Of a stretch of 64,000 nucleotides of DNA, positions 53,411 through 63,119 are shown piece by piece (position 1 is the stretch's first letter; each line of letters begins with the position of its first letter). Position numbers and translations under genes: made by a program. This stretch comes from Alphaproteobacteria bacterium (lineage in GTDB: Bacteria > Pseudomonadota > Gammaproteobacteria > Burkholderiales > Burkholderiaceae_C). The notes below the pieces were generated by a model. The model ran no database searches, was not told the origin of the DNA, and saw only the letters and a program-made list of their open reading frames with translations. The stretch covers positions 1-64,000 of the forward strand of contig JASGCM010000011.1 in NCBI GenBank assembly GCA_030054175.1, written 5' to 3'.

Positions 53411-54079
53411 TCACCACGGTATGGCCGAGCCGTCGTGGTTGATGTACTGGCCTTTGTGGCTGGGCTTCAAGCCTCCCATCAAGCGACGCAAATGGGCTGC
53501 ACTATCACTCACATCCAGGGCGGCACCAGAGCCACCCATGTCGGTGCGCACCCAACCCGGGTGCAAAGCCACCACCGTCAAGTCGGGGTACTGCGCCTGG
53601 GCGCTGCGCACCACCATGTTCACCGCCGCCTTGCTCACGCGGTACAGCACCGAGTCGGCCGTGACGGTACGCTCTAAGCTGCCCATGATGCTGCTGATCA
53701 CCGCCAGAACACCCGCGCCCGGTTTCAATAGCGGCGCCACTTGAGGCATGGCTTGCAGCACCCCCAGTACATTGGTGTGCATGATGCGGTCAAAGCGCTC
53801 TTGGGTGACGGGGTCGCTGAACGGATGACGATCAATGATGCCAGCCACATGCACCACCAGATCGAGTGTTTCACCATCGAGCTGCCAAGCTAGGCTACTG
53901 ACGCTGGCCGGGTCGGCGACATCCAGCGCGAAAGCGCGATCTACCTCGCTTTGCAAGGCATGGACATCGGCCACCAGTCGGCCGGTGGCGATCACATGCC
54001 AACCGGCTTGCTTGTATTGACGCGCCAACTCGCGGCCTATGCCGCGCGAGGCCCCCAGGATCAGGACTTTCTTGGCCAT
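53411..54079 (-). CDS. Short-chain dehydrogenase/reductase
   Basis: NAD(P)-dependent Rossmann enzyme of 222 residues. The nucleotide motif is LILGASRGIGREL, NAG-like position reads VHVAGII, and the catalytic pair is in VLYRVSKAA (YxxxK). LHPGWVRTDMGG is typical of C-factor-like SDRs. The ATG at 54079 shares its last base with the thiolase stop. Substrate unknown; possibly an acyl-CoA-linked ketone or alcohol given its neighbours. Confidence 0.88.
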   Translation of the reverse strand: MAKKVLILGASRGIGRELARQYKQAGWHVIATGRLVADVHALQSEVDRAFALDVADPASVSSLAWQLDGETLDLVVHVAGIIDRHPFSDPVTQERFDRIMHTNVLGVLQAMPQVAPLLKPGAGVLAVISSIMGSLERTVTADSVLYRVSKAAVNMVVRSAQAQYPDLTVVALHPGWVRTDMGGSGAALDVSDSAAHLRRLMGGLKPSHKGQYINHDGSAIPW

Positions 54080-55260
54080 CAGACCAACTCCACTGCCATG
54101 GCGGTGGCTTCCCCGCCGCCGATGCACAGGGTGGCCATGCCTTTTTTCAGCCCACGGGCTTGTAATGCATGCAGCAAGGTCACCAAAATCCGGGCGCCGC
54201 TGGCCCCAATGGGGTGGCCCAACGCACAGGCACCGCCATTGACATTGACGATGTCATGCGACACCTTCAATTCGGTCATCAGCGCCATGGGCACCACGGC
54301 AAAGGCTTCGTTGACTTCCCACAGATCGACGTCTTTGACAGTCCAGCCGATCTGTTGCAACAATTTCTGGCTGGCCCCGACCGGCGCCGTGGTGAACCAC
54401 TCGGGCTCTTGGGCAAACACACTGTGACCGACCACGCGGGCCATGGGCTTACAACCCAACTGCTTGGCCGTACTCTCTCGCATCATGATCAGGGCAGCCG
54501 CACCATCGTTGATCGAAGAGCTGGAAGCAGCAGTGATGGTGCCGTCTTTTTTGAAGGCCGGTCGCAGGCTACTGATCTTGTCGAGTTTGACCTTGCCAGG
54601 GCCTTCATCCAGGGTGACGATGCGATCTCCGGCGCGCTCTTTCACGGTCACCGGGGCGATTTCAGTGGCAAAAGCGCCATTGCTGCCAGCGGCCTTGGCG
54701 CGCTCGACGCTGGCGGTGGCAAAAGCGTCTTGTTGTTCGCGGGTGAAGGTGTATTTGGCCGCGCACTCTTCTCCGAACGTGCCCATGCTGCGCCCGGGTT
54801 GGTAGGCGTCCTCCAATCCGTCGAGCATCATGTGGTCGTAGACTTTGTCGTGACCCATGCGATAGCCACCACGTCCCTTGAGCAGCAGATAGGGCGCATT
54901 GGTCATGCTCTCCATGCCACCGGCCACCACCACATTGGCGCTGCCGGCACGCAACATGTCGTGGGCGAACATGGCCGCCCGCATTCCCGAGCCGCACATT
55001 TTGGACAAAGTCACGGCACCGGCCCCTTTGGGTAAACCGGCCTTGAACGCGGCCTGCCGCGCCGGGGCTTGGCCTTGGCCAGCCATCAGGCAGTTGCCCA
55101 TCAACACTTCGTCGACACGGTCGGCGGAGACACCGGCGCGCTCGATGGCGGCACGAATGGCGACCCCGCCCAAATCATGGGCGGCCAAACTGGAAAAGTC
55201 GCCTTGGAAGCCGCCCATCGGGGTACGAGCGGCGCTGACGATGACGATCGGATCAGACAT
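54079..55260 (-). CDS. Acetyl-CoA C-acyltransferase (thiolase)
   Basis: Thiolase-fold enzyme that splits or forms 3-ketoacyl-CoA. The nucleophile Cys lies in SKMCGSGMRAAMFAHDML; the second signature is NVNGGACALGHPIGASGARI, and the C-terminal active Cys is in MATLCIGGGEATAMAVE. 393 residues from ATG 55260. It fits after HMG-CoA lyase, since it could use acetoacetyl-CoA made from acetoacetate. Preceded by aceK with 11 bases between. Confidence 0.94.
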   Translation of the reverse strand: MSDPIVIVSAARTPMGGFQGDFSSLAAHDLGGVAIRAAIERAGVSADRVDEVLMGNCLMAGQGQAPARQAAFKAGLPKGAGAVTLSKMCGSGMRAAMFAHDMLRAGSANVVVAGGMESMTNAPYLLLKGRGGYRMGHDKVYDHMMLDGLEDAYQPGRSMGTFGEECAAKYTFTREQQDAFATASVERAKAAGSNGAFATEIAPVTVKERAGDRIVTLDEGPGKVKLDKISSLRPAFKKDGTITAASSSSINDGAAALIMMRESTAKQLGCKPMARVVGHSVFAQEPEWFTTAPVGASQKLLQQIGWTVKDVDLWEVNEAFAVVPMALMTELKVSHDIVNVNGGACALGHPIGASGARILVTLLHALQARGLKKGMATLCIGGGEATAMAVELV

Positions 55261-55271
55261 GAAAACTCCTT

Positions 55272-57075
55272 TCAAGAGGGCTGCAAAGCGACGCGCATGT
55301 TTTGAAAGCGCCGCGAGGTTTCGTAAGGGAAGACATCCAGCATGTGACCTGCTTGAATGCGCTCTTTGTGTCCCCGCCAGAAGGCCGGGTCCAGCAATTC
55401 GGCGTGGTGCTTCATGAAAATGTCGCGCACCTTCGGGTTGCCCAACAAAAAGGGGTCAAAAGTTTCGGGAAAGACATCGTTTTTGGCGACGCTGTACCAG
55501 ATCTCGCCCGACATCTCGTCTTCTTCATTGCGCGGTGGTGGCACGCGTCGGAAGTTGCAGTCGGTGATGTATTCAATTTCGTCGCAGTCGAAAACACCAC
55601 TTTGCCATTTCGGGTGATGCCAAAGTTTTTCCACAGCATGTCGCCCGGGAAGATGTTGGCCGCCACCAGATCCTTGATGGCGTTGCCGTACTCCATCACA
55701 GCACGCTCCAAGCGAGTCTGACCTCGGTCATTGGCCATGTCCAACGCTTCTTGCAGGTAGATGTTGAGCGGGATCATGCGCCGCTCGATGTAGACGTGTT
55801 GAAAATCAGCTCGGTGCCGCCGTCTGGCAGTTGCGCCAATTGCATCTGGCTGGGAGCAAACTTCTGGATCTCGGCAATCAGCTCTTCATCAAAGCGCTCC
55901 AGCGGAAAAGCGACCTTGCTGTACTCCATGGTATCGGCCATGCGGCCGACCCGATCATGCTGCTTGACCAACGGGTACTTGCCCTTGATCTGCTCGCGTG
56001 TCGTGTCTTTTTGTGGGGGATAGTAATCATTGATGACTTTGAATACAAACGGGAATGACGGCAAATGAAACACCAGCATCACCATGCCCTTGATGCCAGG
56101 TGCAATGCAAAACTTGTCGGTGCTGTGACGCAAGTGATATAGGAAATCACGGTAGAACAGGGTTTTACCCTGCTTCGCCAAACCCAAGGCGTTGTAAATC
56201 TCAGCGCGCGGCTTGCGCGGCATCATGCTGCGCAAGAACTGCACATAAGCCGAGGGAATTTCCATGTCGACCATGAAATAAGCCCGCGCAAAGCTGAACA
56301 GCATCAGCAGGTCTTCCTCGCCGATCAGGGCAGCGTCAATGCAGAGCTGGCCTTCTTCGTTGTGCAAAATTGGCAAGGCAAACGGCACTTCGCGAAAACC
56401 ATTCATCAACTTGCCCACCGCATACGCCCCTTTGTTGCGGTAGAACAAACTGGTCAGGGCCTGGATTTGGAAGTTGGCGCGGCGCGGGAAGTCGCCCATC
56501 GCCTGGAGCAACTCGGCTTCGACAAGACGCACATCCTCTTCCAATTGAGCGAAAGGACATTGCAGGTCGAAGTAGCGCAACATCTCGCACAAGCTGTCGG
56601 CCAAAGACGCTTCGCCGGGGTACCAAGCTTTGAAGCTGGGACGTGCCGTCGGCTCGCTGTTTTCTATGTACTCGGTGCTGACAGCAGGACGAACAAAAAT
56701 GAAACTGTTCTGAAAATAACTTCGGTCCAAAATTTTGGTGATCACCGAATTGAAAAACGACTCAGCCAGCTCGGGCTGGAAATGATCGACCAACAATCCG
56801 ATGTAGTGCAATTTGATCTGGTGCCAGACCTCCATGGACTGCTGACTGGCGGCAAACTCCTGCTCCAGGCGCTCATGGCACTCCAGCACTCGCCGGTCGT
56901 AAAATTCAATGCGCTCGCGCTGGGCGCGTTGCTGGCCATGCCAATCGCGCGCCTCGAAACGCTGCTTGGCACTTGCCGATTCGCTCTGGAACAACTGATA
57001 GTGGCGATGAAAACCATCGAGCATCGCCTGAGCAATGTCCAAAGCCAGCGAAGAGTCGAGTCGGGTCGGGCTCAT
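55272..57075 (-). pseudogene. aceK: Isocitrate dehydrogenase kinase/phosphatase AceK, two frameshifts
   Basis: Bifunctional enzyme that phosphorylates isocitrate dehydrogenase to divert carbon into the glyoxylate bypass. Three segments in three frames together give about 601 residues, the normal size. Segment 1 (from ATG 57075) runs through MVMLVFHLPSFPFVFKVIND to [11 protein letters not shown]. Segment 2 holds [39 protein letters not shown] and DMLWKNFG. Segment 3 holds [20 protein letters not shown] and VFPYETSRRFQNMRV. The breaks are one missing base near 55800 and one near 55590, neither in a long homopolymer. Genuine decay and sequence error are both possible. Confidence 0.93.
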
Positions 57076-57082
57076 GGCGCAC

Positions 57083-57736
57083 TCAACGCATGCGGGGGTA
57101 GCGCTTGATGGCGCCACGGAATACATCGACCACTTCACCGGCTTGCTCAATGGTGACGCCCAGATCCTTCACCAGACCGTCAGAGACGCCATAAATCCAA
57201 CCATGGATGGCCACCTGTTGACCACGCCCCCAAGCGTCTTGCATGACGTTGGACATGGCCACATTGCCCACTTGTTCGATCACATTCAGCTCGCACAGCG
57301 TGTCTTCCATCTCGGCCTGAGGCAAGTGGTTCAGGCGCCGGCGATGGCGCAGGCGCACATCTTGCACATGGCGCAACCAGTTGTCGGCCAAGCCAATGCG
57401 CGTACCGCGTGCCGTCGCCAACACGCCGCCGCATCCGTAGTGTCCGACCACAATGATGTGCTCCACTTTCAGGGCATCGACGGCATACTGGATGACCGAC
57501 AAGGCATTCAAATCGGAGTGCACCACCACATTGGCCACGTTGCGGTGCACGAACACCTCGCCGGGATCGAGTCCGGTGATCTGGTTGGCCGGCACCCGGC
57601 TGTCCGAACAGCCGATCCACAGGTATTTGGGGGTTTGCTGTTGCGCCAGTCCGGCAAAAAACCCAGGCGTTTCGCGCTCCATGCGCTCAGCCCAGCGGCG
57701 GTTGTTGTCAAACAGGTGGTGCAACGATGCTTTCAT
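57083..57736 (-). CDS. can: Beta-class carbonic anhydrase
   Basis: Converts CO2 and bicarbonate. Zinc ligands and catalytic pair are in CSDSRVPANQITGLDPGEVFVHRNVAN, and HYGCGGV supplies His and Cys. 217 residues. It sits between liuA and aceK. Methylcrotonyl-CoA carboxylase consumes bicarbonate, which gives a plausible reason for its place in the block. It overlaps nothing and runs toward aceK with a gap of 7 bases. Confidence 0.95.
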   Translation of the reverse strand: MKASLHHLFDNNRRWAERMERETPGFFAGLAQQQTPKYLWIGCSDSRVPANQITGLDPGEVFVHRNVANVVVHSDLNALSVIQYAVDALKVEHIIVVGHYGCGGVLATARGTRIGLADNWLRHVQDVRLRHRRRLNHLPQAEMEDTLCELNVIEQVGNVAMSNVMQDAWGRGQQVAIHGWIYGVSDGLVKDLGVTIEQAGEVVDVFRGAIKRYPRMR

Positions 57737-57753
57737 GGGTCGATCTTAACAGC

Positions 57754-58935
57754 TCAGGCCGTTTCGGCGAACAGTTCACGGCCAATCAGCATGCGTCGGA
57801 TCTCGCTGGTACCGGCCCCAATTTCATACAGTTTGGCATCGCGCCACAGCCGCCCCAGCGGGTATTCGTTGATGTAGCCGTTTCCGCCAAAAATTTGCAC
57901 ACCCTCGCCCGCCATCCATGTGGCCTTCTCGGCACACCACAAAATGACGCTGGCGCAGTCTTTGCGCACCTGACGCACATGCTCGGCACCCAGCATATCC
58001 AGATTCTTGCCGATGGTGTAACAAAAAGCCCGACCAGCCTGCAACACGGTGTACATGTCGGCCACCTTGCCCTGAATCAGCTGAAACTCGCCAATGCTCT
58101 GGCCAAACTGCTTGCGGTCGTGGATGTAGGGCACCACGTTGTCCATCACCGACTGCATGATGCCGATGGGGCCGGCGGCCAGCACCGCTCGCTCATAGTC
58201 CAGTCCACTCATCAGCACCTTGGCGCCCATGTTCAGACCACCCAGAATATGCGACTCGGGCACTTCGACGTTCTCAAACACCAACTCGCCGGTGTGGCTG
58301 CCACGCATGCCCAGCTTGTCGAGCTTTTGCGCAACCGAGAAGCCCTTCATGCCTTTTTCGATCAGGAAGGCCGTCACGCCACGCGCGCCCAACTCAGGCT
58401 CGGTTTTGGCATACACGACCAAAGTATCGGCATCGGGGCCATTGGTGATCCACATTTTGTTGCCGTTGAGCAGGTAGTACCCCCCCTTGTCCTCGGCGCG
58501 CAGTTTCATGCTGATCACGTCGCTGCCGGCACCGGGCTCTGACATGGCCAAAGCGCCCACATGCTCACCACTGATGAGCTTGGGAAGGTACTTCTGTCTT
58601 TGGGCTTCGCTGCCATTGCGTTTGATCTGGTTTACGCACAAATTGGAATGGGCGCCATACGACAGGCCCACGCTGGCCGATGCACGCGAGATTTCTTCCA
58701 TGGCCACCATGTGCGCCAGATAACCCATGTTGGCACCGCCATAGGCCTCGGGGACCGTGATGCCCAACACCCCCAAATCGCCCATCTTGCGCCACAGGTC
58801 CATGGGGAATTGGTCGGTGTGATCTATCTCGGCTGCACGCGGCGCAATTTCGGCCTGCGCGAAGTCACGAACGGCGTCGCGCAAAGCGTCGATGTCTTCG
58901 CCCAATTGAAAATTCAGTCCAGGCAATGCACTCAT
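57754..58935 (-). CDS. liuA: Isovaleryl-CoA dehydrogenase
   Basis: First committed step of leucine catabolism from isovaleryl-CoA. 393 residues, acyl-CoA dehydrogenase fold with [41 protein letters not shown] and the C-terminal [42 protein letters not shown] (in parts). The [22 protein letters not shown] region and [18 protein letters not shown] match isovaleryl-CoA dehydrogenases. Follows the thioesterase gene by 9 bases. Confidence 0.95.
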   Translation of the reverse strand: MSALPGLNFQLGEDIDALRDAVRDFAQAEIAPRAAEIDHTDQFPMDLWRKMGDLGVLGITVPEAYGGANMGYLAHMVAMEEISRASASVGLSYGAHSNLCVNQIKRNGSEAQRQKYLPKLISGEHVGALAMSEPGAGSDVISMKLRAEDKGGYYLLNGNKMWITNGPDADTLVVYAKTEPELGARGVTAFLIEKGMKGFSVAQKLDKLGMRGSHTGELVFENVEVPESHILGGLNMGAKVLMSGLDYERAVLAAGPIGIMQSVMDNVVPYIHDRKQFGQSIGEFQLIQGKVADMYTVLQAGRAFCYTIGKNLDMLGAEHVRQVRKDCASVILWCAEKATWMAGEGVQIFGGNGYINEYPLGRLWRDAKLYEIGAGTSEIRRMLIGRELFAETA

Positions 58936-58944
58936 GGGGTCACC

Positions 58945-59394
58945 TCAGTCAGTTTTGGGAATGGGGGCGATGGTCGCCTGCATCAGGGCGCAGTCCGACT
59001 CTTGGCCGTGATCGTCCACATGGACGACGCGGGCACTGGAGACAATCACGCGGCGGCCGGCGCGCACCACCTCGCCTCGGCCCACCAAGTGGCCACCGGC
59101 AAAGGCCGCCAGAAAATTGATTTTGTATTCGACCGTCGTCACTTCGAGTCCAGGTGCGGCCATCGTCAAGGCGGCATAGCCGGCACAGATATCGGCCAGG
59201 GCACCGATGGCGCCGCCATGAAAACCGCCTTGTTGTTGCGTGACCCGCTCGCCATATGGCAATTCGATTTCTACTCGCCCAGCTTGGATGGTCAGCAGTC
59301 GCGCACCCCAATGCCTCATCAGCCCCTGGCGATCAAAGCTGTCGCTGATGCGTTGCCACAAGGCGGGATCTGGAGTCATGGCATCGGTCTTCAT
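58945..59394 (-). CDS. PaaI family thioesterase
   Basis: Hotdog-fold thioesterase of 149 residues. The motif GGFHGGAIGALADICAGYAALT contains the HGG signature with an Asp in the helix. Its first codon overlaps the end of liuR by four bases, so both are one transcript. It probably clears blocked acyl-CoA intermediates from the Liu pathway; that role is inferred from position only. Confidence 0.9.
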   Translation of the reverse strand: MKTDAMTPDPALWQRISDSFDRQGLMRHWGARLLTIQAGRVEIELPYGERVTQQQGGFHGGAIGALADICAGYAALTMAAPGLEVTTVEYKINFLAAFAGGHLVGRGEVVRAGRRVIVSSARVVHVDDHGQESDCALMQATIAPIPKTD

Positions 59395-59783
59395 TTTTTG
59401 TTATCCCATGTCAGCAAGGCCCGGGCTTCTTTTTCTTGCACTTTGACCTCGTCTAAATTCACCTGGATTTCTCGCAACTGCTCTTCCAGTTGGGTTCGGT
59501 GATGGGCCAACACCACCAGGAATTTCTGCAACTGAGGCACCGTATCGCGCGGGCTGTCGTACATGTCGATGATGTCTTTGGCCTCACTCAGCGACAAACC
59601 CAGTCGCTTGGCGCGCAGAGTCAAACGCAAACGGGTACGATCACGGCTGCTGTACACCCGGTTGCGTCCACCCGAGCCACCGCGCGCGGGTTGCAACAGA
59701 CCCATGTCTTCGTAAAAACGAATCGCGCGCGTGGTCAGGTCAAACTCTTGCGCCAGATCGCTGATAGTGTAGGTGGTCGCCAT
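59391..59783 (-). CDS. liuR: MerR family regulator LiuR
   Basis: 130 residues. N-terminal MerR winged helix: YTISDLAQEFDLTTRAIRFYEDMGLLQPARGG. A C-terminal coiled-coil dimerisation helix follows (RTQLEEQLREIQVNLDEVKVQEKEA) without a Cys-rich metal site, as expected for LiuR, which responds to branched-chain acyl-CoA. It starts 7 bases from a 26-bp perfect palindrome, indicating autoregulation. First gene of a unit running through at least the acyl-CoA dehydrogenase. Confidence 0.93.
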   Translation of the reverse strand: MATTYTISDLAQEFDLTTRAIRFYEDMGLLQPARGGSGGRNRVYSSRDRTRLRLTLRAKRLGLSLSEAKDIIDMYDSPRDTVPQLQKFLVVLAHHRTQLEEQLREIQVNLDEVKVQEKEARALLTWDNKK

Positions 59784-59790
59784 GATGACA

Positions 59791-59816
59791 AATTGACGTT
59801 TACGTAAACGTCAATT
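59791..59816. promoter_or_regulatory. LiuR operator in the divergent liuR / metallo-hydrolase region
   Basis: 26-bp perfect palindrome: AATTGACGTTTAC and its exact reverse complement GTAAACGTCAATT. It contains the same 22-bp core as the site at 51589-51610. It fills the whole gap between the two divergent genes, so it can control both. Confidence 0.88.
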
Positions 59817-59837
59817 ATGAAGGAAAATCCCCCCGAG

Positions 59838-60887
59838 ATGAACACCCCCCTCAACGAATTGACCCCTGTCCTGCCCGCCTGCCCTGAGCCCGGTCAGGTG
59901 CTAGAGGTCGCGCCAGGGGTGCGCTGGCTGCGCATGGCCTTGCCTTTCGCCCTCAATCACATCAACCTGTGGCTGCTTCGTGACACTTTCCAGGGGCGTG
60001 AGGGTTGGACGCTGGTCGATACCTGCATCGATCACCCCAGCGCGCGCCAGGCCTGGGAAGAGGTGTTTGCCAAGCACTTGGACGGCTTGCCCATTGTCAG
60101 AGTAGTGATTACTCACATGCATCCAGACCACATTGGTTTGGCACATTGGCTGTGCGAGCACTGGCAAGCACCGATGTGGATCAGCGCCACCGATTACATC
60201 AACTCCCGCATGGGTTCGGGCGCCATCAAGGGCTTTGGCGGCGAAGTGGCCGAGCGTTTTTACATCCAGCACGGCATGACCCATCCCGATCACCTGGCGC
60301 ACATCCGGGATCGGGGCAACTATTACGCCCGCATGGTGCCGCAAGTGCCCGCCAGTTATCGGCGGCTCTTGGACGGCATGACTGTCGACATCGGTGGACA
60401 CGCTTGGCGCTGCATCAGCGGTCATGGCCATGCGCCCGAACACATGGCCTTGTTCGATGCACAACGGGGCATTCTGATCAGTGGCGACATGGTGTTGCCG
60501 CGCATCAGCACCAATGTGGCGGTCTACGATGCCGAGCCCGAAGGGGACCCACTGGGTTTGTTCTTGGACTCAATCCACCGCTTTCTGGAGCTGCCCGCCG
60601 ATGCGGTGGTACTGCCCTCGCACGGCGAGCCGTTTCGCGGTTTGCATGCTCGGGTGGCGCAACTGGCGCAACACCACCAAGATCGCCTGGCCGAATTGAT
60701 GGATGCCTGCGCGCAATCGCAAAGCGCCTACCAGATCCTGCCTGTGCTGTTTCGGCGCGAACTCGACCCCTTGCAAACCACCTTTGCCATGGGCGAGGCC
60801 ATCGCCCACCTGAATCACCTGTGGCATCGGGGCCAACTGCATCGAACCCGTGGCACACAGGGCGAGTGGCGGTTTCAAGCCACTTGA
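59838..60887 (+). CDS. Metallo-beta-lactamase-fold hydrolase
   Basis: 349 residues. The full metal motif is present: VITHMHPDHIGLAHWL (HxHxDH near residues 92-97), GHGHAPEHMALFD, GDMVLPRIS and SHGEPFRG. This contrasts with the degenerate motif of the protein at 2774-3787. I prefer ATG 59838 (MNTPLNEL), with AAGGAAAA upstream, over an ATG at 59817 that abuts the operator. Divergent from liuR and sharing its operator, so it may hydrolyse an acyl-CoA or lactone in the same pathway; the substrate is unknown. Confidence 0.88.
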   Translation: MNTPLNELTPVLPACPEPGQVLEVAPGVRWLRMALPFALNHINLWLLRDTFQGREGWTLVDTCIDHPSARQAWEEVFAKHLDGLPIVRVVITHMHPDHIGLAHWLCEHWQAPMWISATDYINSRMGSGAIKGFGGEVAERFYIQHGMTHPDHLAHIRDRGNYYARMVPQVPASYRRLLDGMTVDIGGHAWRCISGHGHAPEHMALFDAQRGILISGDMVLPRISTNVAVYDAEPEGDPLGLFLDSIHRFLELPADAVVLPSHGEPFRGLHARVAQLAQHHQDRLAELMDACAQSQSAYQILPVLFRRELDPLQTTFAMGEAIAHLNHLWHRGQLHRTRGTQGEWRFQAT

Positions 60888-60900
60888 AGCGCAAGCGAAT

Positions 60901-61761
60901 TCACAAATCTGTATTCAGCGCATGATCGCGCAACTCGGTGCGTCGCACGTCGTAATCGGGCATGACCTCTCCGACTGCATCCCAAAACGAAGGGCTGTGA
61001 TCCATCACCTTCAGGTGGCTGAGCTCGTGCACCACCACATAGTCGATCAAGGCCGGACGCAAGTGCATCAAGCGCCAATTCAGGCGGATGCGCCCATCGA
61101 CGCTGGCGCTGCCCCAACGGGTGCGCGCCCCAGACAAAGCCAAACCGGTCCAACGCACGCCAGCCACCGCCGCAAAGTGATCGAGCCGCTCGATGAAATG
61201 GGGGCGGGCCTGTCGCATCAACCAAGACTGCACGGTGTCGCGCACCTGGGCCTCTTGGGCGTGCGGCGGCAAGCCCAAATACAAGATGGCCTGACCTTCG
61301 GTTTCGGTCACGAATTTGGGGTGCCGACCGGCAGGGGTGCTGGGGCTGACCGGTGCGGGGCCCAGTCGCAAGATGACCGGCTGGCCCAAATAGGGGAATG
61401 AGGCCCCATCGCGCCATTCAATGGCCTGCTCCATGCGGCGGCGTTTGAGTTCTTGTGATTCGGCCAACTTGCGCACGATCCAATCGGCTTTTTCATGCAA
61501 TGCCGCCTCGATCTCGCGCACGCTCACCCAACGCGGCGCACGCACCTCCAGGCCATCGGGACCCACCAACATGCCAATGGTGCGGCGACGCGCCCGCACC
61601 AAAACATATTCCAGGGGCTCAGAGGCCAACACGATCGGTCGGCGCTTGCGATCTGGCGCATCTTCGCCATCGGATCGGCCCTGGGGTGGCACAGGCATCA
61701 ATGGCTGCGCAGGGGATGCGGCAGGGGCCAACAGGTCCAACACCAATTGCACCAAACCCAT
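60901..61761 (-). CDS. M48-like metallopeptidase, YgjP/DUF45 type
   Basis: 286 residues. The zinc motif HELSHLKVMDHSPSFW lies near residue 244. SGARTRWGSASVDGRIRLNWRLMHL is the conserved YgjP-type stretch. An N-terminal region with Arg-rich sequence precedes it. Homologues are annotated as zinc metalloproteins of uncertain substrate. It lies 3 bases downstream of plsC and converges on the metallo-hydrolase gene with 13 bases between. Confidence 0.88.
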   Translation of the reverse strand: MGLVQLVLDLLAPAASPAQPLMPVPPQGRSDGEDAPDRKRRPIVLASEPLEYVLVRARRRTIGMLVGPDGLEVRAPRWVSVREIEAALHEKADWIVRKLAESQELKRRRMEQAIEWRDGASFPYLGQPVILRLGPAPVSPSTPAGRHPKFVTETEGQAILYLGLPPHAQEAQVRDTVQSWLMRQARPHFIERLDHFAAVAGVRWTGLALSGARTRWGSASVDGRIRLNWRLMHLRPALIDYVVVHELSHLKVMDHSPSFWDAVGEVMPDYDVRRTELRDHALNTDL

Positions 61762-61764
61762 CGA

Positions 61765-62511
61765 TCACTCCTGCGGGTAAGCCTCTGGGTCGAGGCGGCG
61801 CATCTCGGCCTCGATCCAACCCTCCACCTGCCGCATCAGTTCATCGGGCTCGCGCCCCTGACTGGGTATGGGCGCGCCGATGGAAACGTCCACCACGCCG
61901 GGCCGCTTGATCAGTGCTTTGCGTGGCCAGCACTTGGCAGAAGTAACAGCGATAGGGATGACCGGCGCACCGGTCTCGATGGCCAATCGGGTGCCACCGG
62001 TTTTGTAAGCGCCGCGCTCGCCTCGCGGGATCCGCGTGCCCTCGGGGAACATGATCACCCACACACCCCGATCAAGCAGTTCCCGGCCTTGCGCCACCAC
62101 TTTGTTGAAAGCCTGGGCGCGTTGGCTGCGGTCGATGTGGATCATGTCCAGACGGCCCATGGCCCAACCAAAAAAAGGCACCCGCAAGAGTTCTTTCTTG
62201 AACACATAAGCCAGCGGGTGCGGCATGATGACGGGCATCAGAAAGGTCTCGTAGGTCGATTGGTGCTTGACCAGCAAAATGGCCGGGCTGGTTTCGCCCA
62301 GCGGCAGGTTCTCGTAGCCTTCAATGCGATAGCGCAAGCCCATGATGAGGCGGGCGCCCTCAATCGACCAGCGCAACCAGCGCACAGCCCACCAATACAG
62401 ACGCTCGCCTCGGACACCGGCCGCGGCCAAACCCAAAATGACGAATGAGTAGGGTAGCACCGTCACGCCCATCCAGACCAGATGCAACACCGAGCGCATG
62501 GCGGCGATCAT
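61765..62511 (-). CDS. plsC: 1-acyl-sn-glycerol-3-phosphate acyltransferase
   Basis: Adds the second acyl chain to make phosphatidic acid. Motif I is VKHQSTYETF (an HxxxxD variant with E in the place of D), motif III-type is FPEGTRIPRG, and motif IV VIPIAVTSAKCW. 248 residues with an N-terminal hydrophobic anchor. The ATG overlaps the gmhB stop by four bases in the glyS-gmhB-plsC arrangement common in betaproteobacteria. Confidence 0.93.
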   Translation of the reverse strand: MIAAMRSVLHLVWMGVTVLPYSFVILGLAAAGVRGERLYWWAVRWLRWSIEGARLIMGLRYRIEGYENLPLGETSPAILLVKHQSTYETFLMPVIMPHPLAYVFKKELLRVPFFGWAMGRLDMIHIDRSQRAQAFNKVVAQGRELLDRGVWVIMFPEGTRIPRGERGAYKTGGTRLAIETGAPVIPIAVTSAKCWPRKALIKRPGVVDVSIGAPIPSQGREPDELMRQVEGWIEAEMRRLDPEAYPQE

Positions 62512-63119
62512 GCCCTGGCCTTGGACGATTTCAAGCCACTTTCGGGGCCGCCGTCGGGGGCCAAATGCAGCCAGTGCGCGACAAACGCCGACAGGTCTTC
62601 GTGGACCTGCGTGCCAGGTGGGAAAGTGGCTGGCAAAGCCTGTCCCCGCAAGGCCGCGCCCTTGCCGGTCAGCACCAGGTGGGGTTGCGCGCCCAAGGCG
62701 ACGGCGGCCTGCAAATCGCGCAGACTGTCACCCACCACGGGCACATCCGTCAGCGACACCCCAAAGCGCTCGGCAATCTGCTCATACAGGCCAGGCGCAG
62801 GCTTGCGGCAACCGCAGGCTTCCTCCGGGCTGTGCGGACAAAAGAACACGGCATCGACCCGTCCACCGACGGCAGCCAAGAGCTTGTTCATCTTGGTGTG
62901 CATGGCGTTCAGGGCCACCATGTCAAACAAACCGCGCCCCAACCCGGATTGGTTGGTGGCCACGGCCACATGGAATCCAGCATGGTTGAGTTGTGCAATG
63001 GCTTCCAGTGCGCCGGGCAAGGGTTCCCATTCGTCGGCCGACTTCACATAGTCGTCGCGATCGGCATTGATGGTGCCGTCGCGATCCAGTATGACCAACT
63101 TGGAACCCATCGCGCTCAT
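62508..63119 (-). CDS. gmhB: D-glycero-beta-D-manno-heptose 1,7-bisphosphate 7-phosphatase
   Basis: HAD-family phosphatase in ADP-heptose synthesis for lipopolysaccharide. Motif I is [21 protein letters not shown] is the T-motif with the GmhB loop, a Cys-rich zinc loop is [14 protein letters not shown], and motif [15 protein letters not shown]. 203 residues. Its start overlaps the glyS stop, indicating coupled translation. Confidence 0.95.
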   Translation of the reverse strand: MSAMGSKLVILDRDGTINADRDDYVKSADEWEPLPGALEAIAQLNHAGFHVAVATNQSGLGRGLFDMVALNAMHTKMNKLLAAVGGRVDAVFFCPHSPEEACGCRKPAPGLYEQIAERFGVSLTDVPVVGDSLRDLQAAVALGAQPHLVLTGKGAALRGQALPATFPPGTQVHEDLSAFVAHWLHLAPDGGPESGLKSSKARA

